DNA of 5,025 bases from Treponema sp. (GCA_031288815.1 JAITQR010000125.1:1-5025); one strand, 5' to 3'; positions 1 to 5,025 are shown, numbered from the stretch's first letter. Notes: generated from the sequence alone by a model not told the origin. Program-made: numbers and translations.

Positions 1-9
1 ACCCCCCGG

Positions 10-101
10 CGGGGGCGTTACGGGGGCAGCGCCCCCGTTGAGGGGGGTGGTGGAGGCCCGTAGGGCCGGAACCAGGGGGGAGACTTCCCCCCTCCTGAAT
101 A
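10..101 (-). repeat. Structured intergenic repeat, copy 1 (inverted relative to copy 2)
   Basis: The element matches the reverse complement of 4015-4105. Two blocks are identical between copies: 73-101 with 4015-4043 (29 nt) and 13-46 with 4069-4102 (34 nt). The middle part is diverged and contains a 1-nt length difference in a G run. Three hairpins follow one another: 20-38 (arms ACGGGGGC/GCCCCCGT, 3-nt loop), 55-67 (GGCCC/GGGCC, loop GTA) and 74-93 (AGGGGGGA/TCCCCCCT, 4-nt loop). The inner end lies 1 nt beyond the cysK stop codon, so the repeat begins right where coding ends. No open reading frame of its own is apparent. It may belong to a dispersed repeat family (REP/MITE-like) or be the end of a cassette; the sequence alone does not decide. 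Confidence 0.9.
74..93 (-). terminator. Candidate 3' hairpin of the operon transcript
   Basis: A perfect 8-bp, mostly G:C stem (AGGGGGGA/TCCCCCCT) with a 4-nt loop starts 9 nt beyond the cysK stop codon on the minus strand. It could end or stabilise the operon transcript. No run of T follows on the minus strand, so it is not a canonical intrinsic terminator. The same hairpin occurs in repeat copy 2 upstream of the operon (4023-4042), where it cannot serve this role, so its primary identity is part of the repeat. Confidence 0.35.
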
Positions 102-102
102 G

Positions 103-1083
103 CTACTCCTCCAGATCCGAAAGCTGGGTAGAAAGATACCGTTCCCCAGAATCGGGGAAGATCGTCACAATGGTTTTGCCCCGGCTGTCTGGCCGGGAGG
201 CGATCCTGAGTGCGGCCCAGAGTGCGGCGCCTGATGAAATCCCTCCGAGGATTCCCTCGGTACGGGCCAGGGCGCGGGCGCTTTCAATGGCGTCTTCGTT
301 GGATACCCGGACTATCTCGTCAATGACGGAACGGTTTAGCACTTTAGGGATAAAGCCCGCGCCTATCCCCTGAATGCGGTGGGGTCCTGCCAGGCCGCCT
401 GAAAGGACCGGCGAGGCGTCAGGTTCCACGGCCACGATTCTTACCTCTGGCTTCCGCGCTTTAAGAACCTCCCCCACGCCGGTGATGGTGCCGCCGGTCC
501 CGATGCCGGCCACAAAAACATCCACCGCGCCTTTGGTATCGGCCCAGATCTCTTCCGCCGTGGTCAGGCGGTGTACTTCGGGATTGGCGGGGTTGTCGAA
601 TTGCAGGGGCATGAAGCTGCCGCTGATGCGGCTCACCAGTTCCTCCGCCTTTTGCACCGCCCCCCTCATGCCCGGCTTGCCGGGGGTGAGTACCACTTCC
701 GCGCCGAGCATCCGGGCAAGTTTCCGCCGTTCCACCGACATGGTTTCCGGCATGGTCAGGATGAGCCTGAAGCCCCGGGCGGCGCAGGCAAAGGCCAGCC
801 CTATGCCGGTATTACCCGATGTGGGTTCAATCACCGTGCCGGGGGGCGTTGCCCCTCGTTTCAGCTTGCCGTCCCGCTCCGCCGCGTCCAGCATGGCCGC
901 CCCGATGCGGTCTTTCACACTGGCCATGGGGTTAAAGGCTTCTACCTTCGCCAAGACTATTCCCGGCAAATCTTTCCCCAGTTTTCCAAGCCGTACCAGC
1001 GGCGTGTTCCCCCGTGCGGCGATAATGGTATCAAAAATTGTCCCCCGGTTTATGGCGCCGGGAACCACGGCAGTTTCGGCCAT
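103..1083 (-). CDS. cysK: Cysteine synthase A (O-acetylserine sulfhydrylase), PLP-dependent
   Basis: This cytosolic enzyme makes L-cysteine from O-acetyl-L-serine and sulfide. The 326-residue product has the full set of fold-type II PLP motifs. Lys57 in [10 protein letters not shown] is the Schiff-base lysine. [11 protein letters not shown] (87-97) is the substrate-binding loop. [10 protein letters not shown] (194-203) holds the PLP phosphate. [10 protein letters not shown] (237-246) is the CysK-type segment, and Ser312 in PDSGERY contacts the PLP ring nitrogen in this family. Length is normal for CysK (about 310-325). The first 14 residues or so precede the usual family start ([18 protein letters not shown]), but this start is supported by AAGGAG 5 nt upstream. 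It is the last gene of the operon, 15 nt after the ATPase stop. Its placement behind a sulfonate-class importer suggests joint sulfur acquisition (inference). CysM or a cystathionine beta-synthase-like role is less likely, since no regulatory domain or CysM-type features are seen. Confidence 0.96.
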   Translation of the reverse strand: MAETAVVPGAINRGTIFDTIIAARGNTPLVRLGKLGKDLPGIVLAKVEAFNPMASVKDRIGAAMLDAAERDGKLKRGATPPGTVIEPTSGNTGIGLAFACAARGFRLILTMPETMSVERRKLARMLGAEVVLTPGKPGMRGAVQKAEELVSRISGSFMPLQFDNPANPEVHRLTTAEEIWADTKGAVDVFVAGIGTGGTITGVGEVLKARKPEVRIVAVEPDASPVLSGGLAGPHRIQGIGAGFIPKVLNRSVIDEIVRVSNEDAIESARALARTEGILGGISSGAALWAALRIASRPDSRGKTIVTIFPDSGERYLSTQLSDLEE

Positions 1084-1088
1084 TTCTT

Positions 1089-1094
1089 CTCCTT
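1089..1094 (-). promoter_or_regulatory. Shine-Dalgarno site of cysK
   Basis: AAGGAG on the minus strand, 5 nt before the ATG at 1083-1081, in the 15-nt gap after the ATPase stop codon. It fixes the cysK start at this ATG and thus includes the short N-terminal extension. Confidence 0.8.
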
Positions 1095-1098
1095 AACC

Positions 1099-2010
1099 TC
1101 AAATTGAATAATCCGCTTCCTGATTGATGTCGTACTGGAACATCGCCGTTATACGCTCCTGGATTTCCACCAGTTCCGCATCTGTTCTGGCCCGGGGACG
1201 CCGTACCGTTACTGGAATGCGGTTGCGGATCGTTCCCGGACTCGGGGAGAATACTATCACCTCATCGGAAAGGTAGACCGCTTCCTGGACGTCGTGGGTT
1301 ACGAGGATCACGGTGATAGGGGTCCCGGCGCCGCCGGTCTCATCCAAGAGCCGCAGGAGTTCGTCCTGGAGTTTTTCCCGGGTCAGGGCGTCCACTGCGG
1401 CAAAAGGCTCGTCCATGAGGATGATCGTGGGTTCAACCGAGAGGGCCCGGGCCAGGGCCAGCCGTTGACGCATACCTCCTGAAAGCTGAGAGGGGTATTT
1501 ATGGGCCGAGGCCGCAAGATCCACTTTATGTAAATAGAAAAAAGCCTTTTCTTCGATCCCCCGTTTTTTCAATTTTACCTTGCCCCTCTTGTCGGCATTG
1601 CGTAATTTCAGGGCAAACGCCACGTTTTGCAGGGCAGTCATCCAGGGAAAAACCGCATAGTCCTGGAAGATCATGGCGATGTCGTGTTTGGGGTGGTCCC
1701 GGAACACGCCGTTGGCCAGGGGCGAGATAAAGCGGTAACGCCTGCGGTAGGCGATTTGCTCCTTGCGGGTGGCGGGCAGGGGTTCCAGGACCAGCCTGCC
1801 GTCGATGTGGATCGTGCCGTCCGTGGGAGCCTGGAGGCCCGCGAGGATTTCGAGGAAGGTTGACTTTCCGCAGCCCGAAGGCCCCAGAATGGAAACGATC
1901 TTTCCATCCGGAATGGTGAGGGACACATTGAGGACCGCGGTAAGACCTTCGGCCAGGCCCTTTTCGTTTACCACGGAAAAGAATTTGCTAATACTCCGGG
2001 CTTCTATCAT
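1099..2010 (-). CDS. ABC transporter ATP-binding protein, nitrate/sulfonate/taurine type (SsuB/TauB-like)
   Basis: This is the cytoplasmic ATPase subunit that powers import through the neighbouring permease. All nucleotide-binding motifs are intact in the 303-residue product: Walker A GPSGCGKST (43-51), Q-loop Gln116 in MIFQDYAVFPWMT, signature LSGGMRQR (177-184 region), Walker B TIILMDEP with Asp200 and Glu201, D-loop AAVDALT, and H-loop His239 in VTHD. The Q-loop followed by a Phe-Pro-Trp motif is typical of the SsuB/TauB/NrtC group. The protein is longer than the usual 250-270 residues. A basic insert of about 30 residues lies between the strand ending near Leu75 and the Q-loop strand (residues about 79-112), and a Lys/Arg-rich stretch at 139-151 follows the Q-loop. 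The start ATG lies 3 nt after the permease stop codon with only a weak Shine-Dalgarno site, so translational coupling is likely. The substrate cannot be told from this subunit. Confidence 0.95.
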   Translation of the reverse strand: MIEARSISKFFSVVNEKGLAEGLTAVLNVSLTIPDGKIVSILGPSGCGKSTFLEILAGLQAPTDGTIHIDGRLVLEPLPATRKEQIAYRRRYRFISPLANGVFRDHPKHDIAMIFQDYAVFPWMTALQNVAFALKLRNADKRGKVKLKKRGIEEKAFFYLHKVDLAASAHKYPSQLSGGMRQRLALARALSVEPTIILMDEPFAAVDALTREKLQDELLRLLDETGGAGTPITVILVTHDVQEAVYLSDEVIVFSPSPGTIRNRIPVTVRRPRARTDAELVEIQERITAMFQYDINQEADYSI

Positions 2011-2013
2011 CTT

Positions 2014-2838
2014 CTACCGTCCCACTTTCCAGACGGCAAGTTTGATTTCCACATACTTGAGTATCTCGATGAGGAACCAGCCTATCCAGCCCAGAATAAC
2101 CATGCAGACCATCATTTCGGGGATGACGAAGTAGTCCTTGGCCTGGCCCAGGAGGTATCCTATCCCCATGCGTCCGCCGTAGGATTCACCGATGAGGAGC
2201 ATCACCAGACCCATGGCGACCCCGGTCTTGAGGCTCATGATGATGGAACCGAAGGCGTGCCAGAAGTAAACCTTCCGGAGAAGGGTAAACTCACTTGCGC
2301 CAAAGACCCGGGCCGACGCAAGGTAGCGGGGGTCCGTGTCCTTGATTCCCTGGTAGGTGTTGAAAAGCACCGGATAGAAGATGCCGATGAACATAAGGAA
2401 GATGTGCATCTTCGAGCCTATGCCGAAGAAGATGATGGTCATGGGCACCCACGCCGGCGGCGGTATGGGGGAGAGGAGCTGCCACAGGGGCAGGACATAG
2501 GCGCGAATCTTGAGGTTCCAGCCCATAAGGAGGCCGATGGGGACCGCAAGAACCACCGCGATCCCGAAGGCCGTAAAGAAGCGGCCCATGCTGTATCCGA
2601 TGTGGAACACGAGGTCTTTATGCCAAAGCATGAACCAGAAATGCCGGGCCACGGTATTCAGGGAGGGGATAAGGCTTTCCGGCAGTATCTTCCAGCGGGG
2701 AAGGAATTCCCATAAGAGGAGCAGGGGAATGAGTATCGAAAGGAATTCCAAAGAAAAAAAATTGCCCAGAGAGTTTTTAAAAAACCCGCCGAGTTCAAGA
2801 AGAACCCGGCGGAACCCCCTTGTTTCAAAATCTGTCAT
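2014..2838 (-). CDS. ABC transporter permease, nitrate/sulfonate/taurine type (SsuC/TauC-like)
   Basis: This is the inner-membrane channel subunit of the importer. The 274-residue product has about six hydrophobic segments, at roughly 31-47, 83-107, 115-130, 132-160, 195-216 and 239-260. LLSPIPPPAWVPMTIIFFGIG (120-140) is the strongly conserved family segment. The cytoplasmic EAA loop that docks on the ATPase is at about 170-200 (DPRYLASARVFGASEFTLLRKV). It departs from consensus: Ser replaces the first Glu, and Trp-His (193-194) stands where Leu-Pro is usual. The length is normal for SsuC/TauC. The gene starts 14 nt after the substrate-binding protein stop and ends 3 nt before the ATPase start. 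Its Shine-Dalgarno site is weak (a GGA shortly before the ATG), which suggests translation depends on ribosomes arriving from the upstream gene. Confidence 0.94.
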   Translation of the reverse strand: MTDFETRGFRRVLLELGGFFKNSLGNFFSLEFLSILIPLLLLWEFLPRWKILPESLIPSLNTVARHFWFMLWHKDLVFHIGYSMGRFFTAFGIAVVLAVPIGLLMGWNLKIRAYVLPLWQLLSPIPPPAWVPMTIIFFGIGSKMHIFLMFIGIFYPVLFNTYQGIKDTDPRYLASARVFGASEFTLLRKVYFWHAFGSIIMSLKTGVAMGLVMLLIGESYGGRMGIGYLLGQAKDYFVIPEMMVCMVILGWIGWFLIEILKYVEIKLAVWKVGR

Positions 2839-2852
2839 ATTCCAGAGCTTTG

Positions 2853-3893
2853 CTACCAGGTTATGCCCCTAAACTCCGGCGCGAACAGGCCGTCTCCGGG
2901 ATTCTTGTCTATGGTTCCCTGACGTACCAAGGCATCGGCGTAGCCTTTAAGCTGTTCCGCCGCAAGCTGGATGGTAAAGCCTAGTTTAGGGTTGCTGTTG
3001 ATGATGGCCTGCCGGTCAACAGACACGTACTTCGCGGCAATGTCCACAATATCAGAGGCCACGGGATTGGACAGGATGATCTGGTCCGCCTCGGCAATAG
3101 CCTCAATGAAAACCTTGGCGTCCTCCAGCCTGGTTGCCAGGAAATCCTTGTTCGCGTTGATGGTCCGGCAGGGCTGGTTCTCCCCGGCAAGGTTGGGATC
3201 GTTCTTCCCGTCCCCATCCGCGTCGGAATCGCCGTTAAACAGGGTCTTGTACCTGGGTTTCCCCTGGGCGTCTTTGGAGAGGAGGGCCAGGGCCACGAAA
3301 GGTTCTTCCAGGATGGCGCCTTTCACCTGACCCGCGTCAAGGGCGGCAATAGCCGCTCCGGGGGCCAGGGTCACCAGCTCAAAATCAGTATCGTACTGGT
3401 TCCGCAGGGCGTCTCTGATAAGGATCACCGCGCAACAGGTGGTGGAAAGCCCGGCGATTTGCTGCCCCTTGAGATCTCCCGGACTCTTGTAGGGAGAATC
3501 GACTGGAACTACCAGCACCGAAGTACAGGGGATCTTGACCTGGCCGATGATAGTGATATTCTGGCCCTTGGCAATGGGAGTAATGACCCCGGTGGGGCAG
3601 TTAAACACGATGTCCGCTTCCCCGCCGACCACCGCCGCAACGCCGGAGCTGGTCTGTTGAATCTCTACCTCCAGTCCCCGTTTGGCAAAAAGCCCCTTTT
3701 CGTAGGCCACATAGAGGTTGAGGTGGTGGGTGGAATTGGCATCCGCCACGATCACCTTCTTCCCCGATAAAACCGGACTTGATTGCTGCGCGGCTGCTTG
3801 CCCGGCAGCGGGCGCGGCATCTTTTTTCCCCCCGGCCCAAAGGACGGCGGAAAAAACAGTAAAGGCCGCAAACATACAGATCGCTTTTCTCAT
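2853..3893 (-). CDS. Periplasmic substrate-binding protein, NMT1/THI5-like (SsuA/TauA class)
   Basis: This exported receptor delivers ligand to the permease. It is the first gene of the operon. The product has 346 residues. A signal peptide (MRK, hydrophobic stretch to about 19) is followed by a likely signal peptidase I site after Ala20 (VLWA/GGKKD) and an Ala/Gln-rich linker to about residue 40. The mature domain shows family landmarks: HHLNLYVAYEKGLFAKRGLEVEI (56-78), GEADIVF (91-97), SPGDLKGQQIAGLSTT (137-152) and GAILEEPFVAL (192-202). Odd points are a DxDxDGxxD acidic loop at 224-232, five cysteines in the mature part (99, 123, 153, 154, 242) including a vicinal pair, and no lipobox cysteine. 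The start is fixed by AGGAGG 5 nt upstream. The ligand is unknown: sulfonate, taurine or another small sulfur compound is favoured by the downstream cysK, but NMT1-like receptors also bind nitrate, bicarbonate, pyrimidines and others. Confidence 0.92.
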   Translation of the reverse strand: MRKAICMFAAFTVFSAVLWAGGKKDAAPAAGQAAAQQSSPVLSGKKVIVADANSTHHLNLYVAYEKGLFAKRGLEVEIQQTSSGVAAVVGGEADIVFNCPTGVITPIAKGQNITIIGQVKIPCTSVLVVPVDSPYKSPGDLKGQQIAGLSTTCCAVILIRDALRNQYDTDFELVTLAPGAAIAALDAGQVKGAILEEPFVALALLSKDAQGKPRYKTLFNGDSDADGDGKNDPNLAGENQPCRTINANKDFLATRLEDAKVFIEAIAEADQIILSNPVASDIVDIAAKYVSVDRQAIINSNPKLGFTIQLAAEQLKGYADALVRQGTIDKNPGDGLFAPEFRGITW

Positions 3894-3898
3894 AAAAT

Positions 3899-3918
3899 CC
3901 TCCTATAATTCCTATTAT
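3899..3918 (-). promoter_or_regulatory. Shine-Dalgarno site and adjacent small stem-loop of the operon leader
   Basis: AGGAGG (3904-3899 on the minus strand) lies 5 nt before the start codon of the substrate-binding protein and is by far the best ribosome site in the operon. Directly 5' of it, 3905-3918 can form a 5-bp stem ATAAT/ATTAT with a 4-nt loop. The stem is all A:T and weak, so any effect on translation is speculative. The strong site on the first gene and weak ones on the second and third fit higher output of the receptor than of the membrane and ATPase subunits. Confidence 0.6.
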
Positions 3919-3933
3919 GTTGGTAGGCATAAT

Positions 3934-3961
3934 GCTATATTAAGACTATCGGCTTAGTCAA
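3934..3961 (-). promoter_or_regulatory. Candidate sigma-70 promoter of the transporter-cysK operon
   Basis: On the minus strand, TTGACT (3961-3956) is a 5/6 match to the -35 consensus, followed after 16 nt by TATAGC (3939-3934, 4/6 match to -10). An overlapping TAGCAT at 18 nt spacing is an alternative -10. The start of transcription would fall near 3927, giving a leader of about 34 nt, too short for a T-box or SAM riboswitch. Upstream, 3970-3996 is rich in A/T tracts and could act as an UP-like element. Other A/T-rich -10-like hexamers nearby (for example CATAAT at 3919-3914) make the exact choice uncertain. Confidence 0.5.
3944..3959. promoter_or_regulatory. Candidate operator: inverted repeat in the promoter spacer
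   Basis: GACTA and TAGTC form 5-bp inverted arms around a 6-nt centre, lying between and partly over the proposed -35 and -10 boxes of the operon promoter. A protein bound here would block transcription. The arms are short and the centre lacks the central CG step common in LacI-family operators, so chance is possible. A second small palindrome, GCAT-A-ATGC at 3928-3936, lies at the expected transcription start. Confidence 0.25.
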
Positions 3962-4014
3962 GAGTAAAATAGGGGGAAAAACAAAAAAAGACTTTTACCG
4001 TGAAGTGCGGCGAT

Positions 4015-4102
4015 TATTCAGGAGGGGGGAAGTCTCCCCCCTGCCTACAGCCCTACGGGCTTCCGGCACCCCCTCAACGGGGGCGCTGCCCCCGTAACGC
4101 CC
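4015..4102 (+). repeat. Structured intergenic repeat, copy 2 (inverted relative to copy 1)
   Basis: This is the partner of 10-101 in opposite orientation. It carries the same three hairpins: 4023-4042 (AGGGGGGA/TCCCCCCT, 4-nt loop), 4049-4061 (AGCCC/GGGCT, loop TAC) and 4077-4095 (ACGGGGGC/GCCCCCGT, loop GCT). In the middle hairpin the outer G:C pair of copy 1 is replaced by A:T, a change on both sides that keeps pairing. The repeat sits between the operon promoter (upstream edge 3961) and the regulator promoter (from 4119) without touching either. Weak similarity extends a few bases beyond 4102 (to about 4105). It is non-coding. Confidence 0.9.
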
Positions 4103-4118
4103 TCGGACCCCCCAATGT

Positions 4119-4147
4119 TTGAAAAACCGGCCAAAGGAAGCTACTAT
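4119..4147 (+). promoter_or_regulatory. Candidate sigma-70 promoter of the LacI-family gene
   Basis: TTGAAA (4119-4124, 5/6 match to -35) and TACTAT (4142-4147, 4/6 match to -10) are separated by exactly 17 nt. Transcription would begin near 4154, one base before the first ATG (4155). That would make the 4155 start leaderless, or point to the next in-frame ATG at 4173, which has AAGG at 4163-4166 at 6 nt spacing. AAGGAAG at 4134-4140 lies 14 nt before 4155, far for a ribosome site, and would be untranscribed from this promoter. Confidence 0.45.
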
Positions 4148-4154
4148 CTAAGTC

Positions 4155-5025
4155 ATGGCTACAAGGCGCACAATGGTAAAACAGCCCACAGTAAAGGAAG
4201 TTGCCGCCCTTGCGGAAGTTTCTCTCGCAACGGTGTCCCATGTGATCAACAAAACCCGGTTTGTCTCGGACGAGACCAGCGCCAGGGTCGAAAACGCGAT
4301 AAAAATTCTGGGTTACAAGGCCAATCCCATTGCCCGTAACCTGCGGAGCGGAGAATCCCGGCTTATCGGTTATGTAGTCTCCAATATCGAATGTTATTTC
4401 TACCTTGACATAGCTACAGGAATAGAAAAAATCATAGACCGTCAGGGCTATCAACTGCTGATGATGGATTCAAAGGATTCCAAAGAACGGGAAATACGAC
4501 ATATTGAATCCTTGGCGCTCCGGGGGGTTGACGGGATAATCATAGCCCCCACGTTGACTGACTACTGTTTTTTGAACGGGCTTTTGCCCAAAGAGTTCCC
4601 GGTAGTGTTTCTTGACCGGCAGCCATTGAACTATCAGGGGGATTATGTGCTGCTGAATAATATCCAGGCGAGTTTTGAAGCCACAAACTACCTCTTACGG
4701 AAGGGGTATACCAGAATCGCCTATATTACCTACCATTATGGCGAAGACGCTATTGACGATACCACCGGCGAGCGTATTCTGGGCTTCACGGAAGCGTTCC
4801 GGGAGGCTGGTATTCCCCTGGATAATGCGCTGATACAGGCGGTTCCCGGCAGCGCCTATACCCGGCGGGCTGTTATGGACGGCGGAACCTGCCATGCGAG
4901 GAAGCGCCTCCTGGATAAACAGGCGCGGGCGGTTGTCTGCGGCAACAGTTTTGCTGCCGTCGGCGTGGTAAACTGCCTTAACGAAGCGGGAATCCGTATA
5001 CCCGAAGACATGGCCCTTATCACCT
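4155..5025 (+). CDS. LacI-family transcriptional regulator (3' end outside the window)
   Basis: The frame stays open from the ATG at 4155 to the window edge: 290 codons plus one base of an expected 330-345. An in-frame TAA at 4149-4151 closes the frame upstream. The N-terminal helix-turn-helix is PTVKEVAALAEVSLATVSHVIN (11-32), followed by the hinge region GYKANPIARNLRSG (53-66), both classical for the family. The periplasmic-binding-like effector core begins at LIGYVVSNIE (70-79) and includes GVDGIIIAPT (124-133), PVVFLDRQPL (149-158), the GERILGFTEAFREAGI segment (205-220) and VVCGNSFAAVGVVNCLNEAGIRIPEDMALIT (260-290). The second possible start at 4173 (MVKQPTVKEVA) gives a more typical N-terminus. 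The gene diverges from the transporter operon and may regulate it, though family members mostly sense sugars or nucleosides. It could equally control genes to the right. No frameshift is seen. Confidence 0.93.
   Translation, partial: MATRRTMVKQPTVKEVAALAEVSLATVSHVINKTRFVSDETSARVENAIKILGYKANPIARNLRSGESRLIGYVVSNIECYFYLDIATGIEKIIDRQGYQLLMMDSKDSKEREIRHIESLALRGVDGIIIAPTLTDYCFLNGLLPKEFPVVFLDRQPLNYQGDYVLLNNIQASFEATNYLLRKGYTRIAYITYHYGEDAIDDTTGERILGFTEAFREAGIPLDNALIQAVPGSAYTRRAVMDGGTCHARKRLLDKQARAVVCGNSFAAVGVVNCLNEAGIRIPEDMALIT

Noticed and set aside
11..80. Possible G-quadruplex from G runs at 11-15, 22-26, 42-47 and 75-80
   Set aside because: Loops of 6, 15 and 27 nt are long, and the G runs are already paired with perfect C-run partners in the hairpins, which should win.
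13..101. CRISPR-like repeat
   Set aside because: Only two copies, inverted and almost 4 kb apart, with no spacer array and no cas genes.
374..1107. Long plus-strand open frames (240 and 178 codons) opposite cysK
   Set aside because: They lie wholly antisense to a gene with every CysK catalytic motif, show no recognisable domain, and follow from GC-rich codon use.
2257..2715. Plus-strand open frame of 152 codons opposite the permease
   Set aside because: The composition is highly charged and low in hydrophobic residues, mirroring the membrane protein on the other strand. No ribosome site or family resemblance.
3964..3998. GTAAAA/TTTTAC inverted repeat upstream of the operon promoter
   Set aside because: Six A/T-rich base pairs separated by 23 nt is likely by chance in this A-tract-rich stretch.
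3894..4014. Riboswitch or T-box leader for a cysteine/sulfur operon
   Set aside because: The predicted leader is about 34 nt, with no T-box, SAM-type core or antiterminator/terminator pair. Only a weak 5-bp A:T stem is present.
4020..4025. AGGAGG in repeat copy 2 as a ribosome binding site
   Set aside because: No start codon with an open frame follows at suitable distance, and the motif is part of a conserved hairpin arm.
4074..4454. Minus-strand open frame of 126 codons
   Set aside because: It starts inside the lacI coding region and ends in the repeat. The plus strand there encodes a textbook LacI DNA-binding domain, so this is a shadow.

Overview
The window holds a complete four-gene operon on the minus strand, the 5' part of a divergent regulator gene on the plus strand, and two copies of a structured, GC-rich intergenic repeat in inverted orientation around the operon. 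The genes are moderately GC-rich with bacterial Shine-Dalgarno sites and tight spacing. The substrate-binding protein has a signal peptide followed by a Gly-Gly-Lys-Lys-Asp/Ala-rich linker, a style I associate with spirochaetes such as gut treponemes. That assignment is tentative, because no rRNA or other taxonomic marker is present.

Layout, left to right. Positions 1-102 hold repeat copy 1, directly downstream of cysK. The minus-strand operon then runs, in transcription order, substrate-binding protein (3893-2853), permease (2838-2014), ATPase (2010-1099), cysteine synthase cysK (1083-103). Gaps between genes are 14, 3 and 15 nt, so a single transcript and translational coupling are likely. 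The divergent intergenic region (3894-4154, 261 nt) holds the operon promoter (about 3934-3961), repeat copy 2 (4015-4102) and a separate candidate promoter for the regulator (4119-4147). From 4155 (or 4173) a LacI-family regulator runs off the right edge of the window.

The three transport genes form an importer of the nitrate/sulfonate/taurine/NMT1-THI5-like class. With cysteine synthase as the last gene, the simplest reading is uptake of a sulfur-containing compound whose sulfur ends as sulfide and is fixed into cysteine. The ligand itself cannot be read from the sequence, and no enzyme releasing sulfide from a sulfonate is encoded here. The divergent LacI-type protein is a candidate regulator of the operon, but a clear LacI-type operator was not found.

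The most interesting non-coding signal is the repeat pair: about 88-89 nt each, two near-perfect blocks (29 and 34 nt identical), three consecutive hairpins, and a compensatory base-pair change in the middle hairpin. Both copies turn the same end toward the operon, so the operon looks framed like a cassette. A genome-wide dispersed intergenic repeat family is the main alternative.
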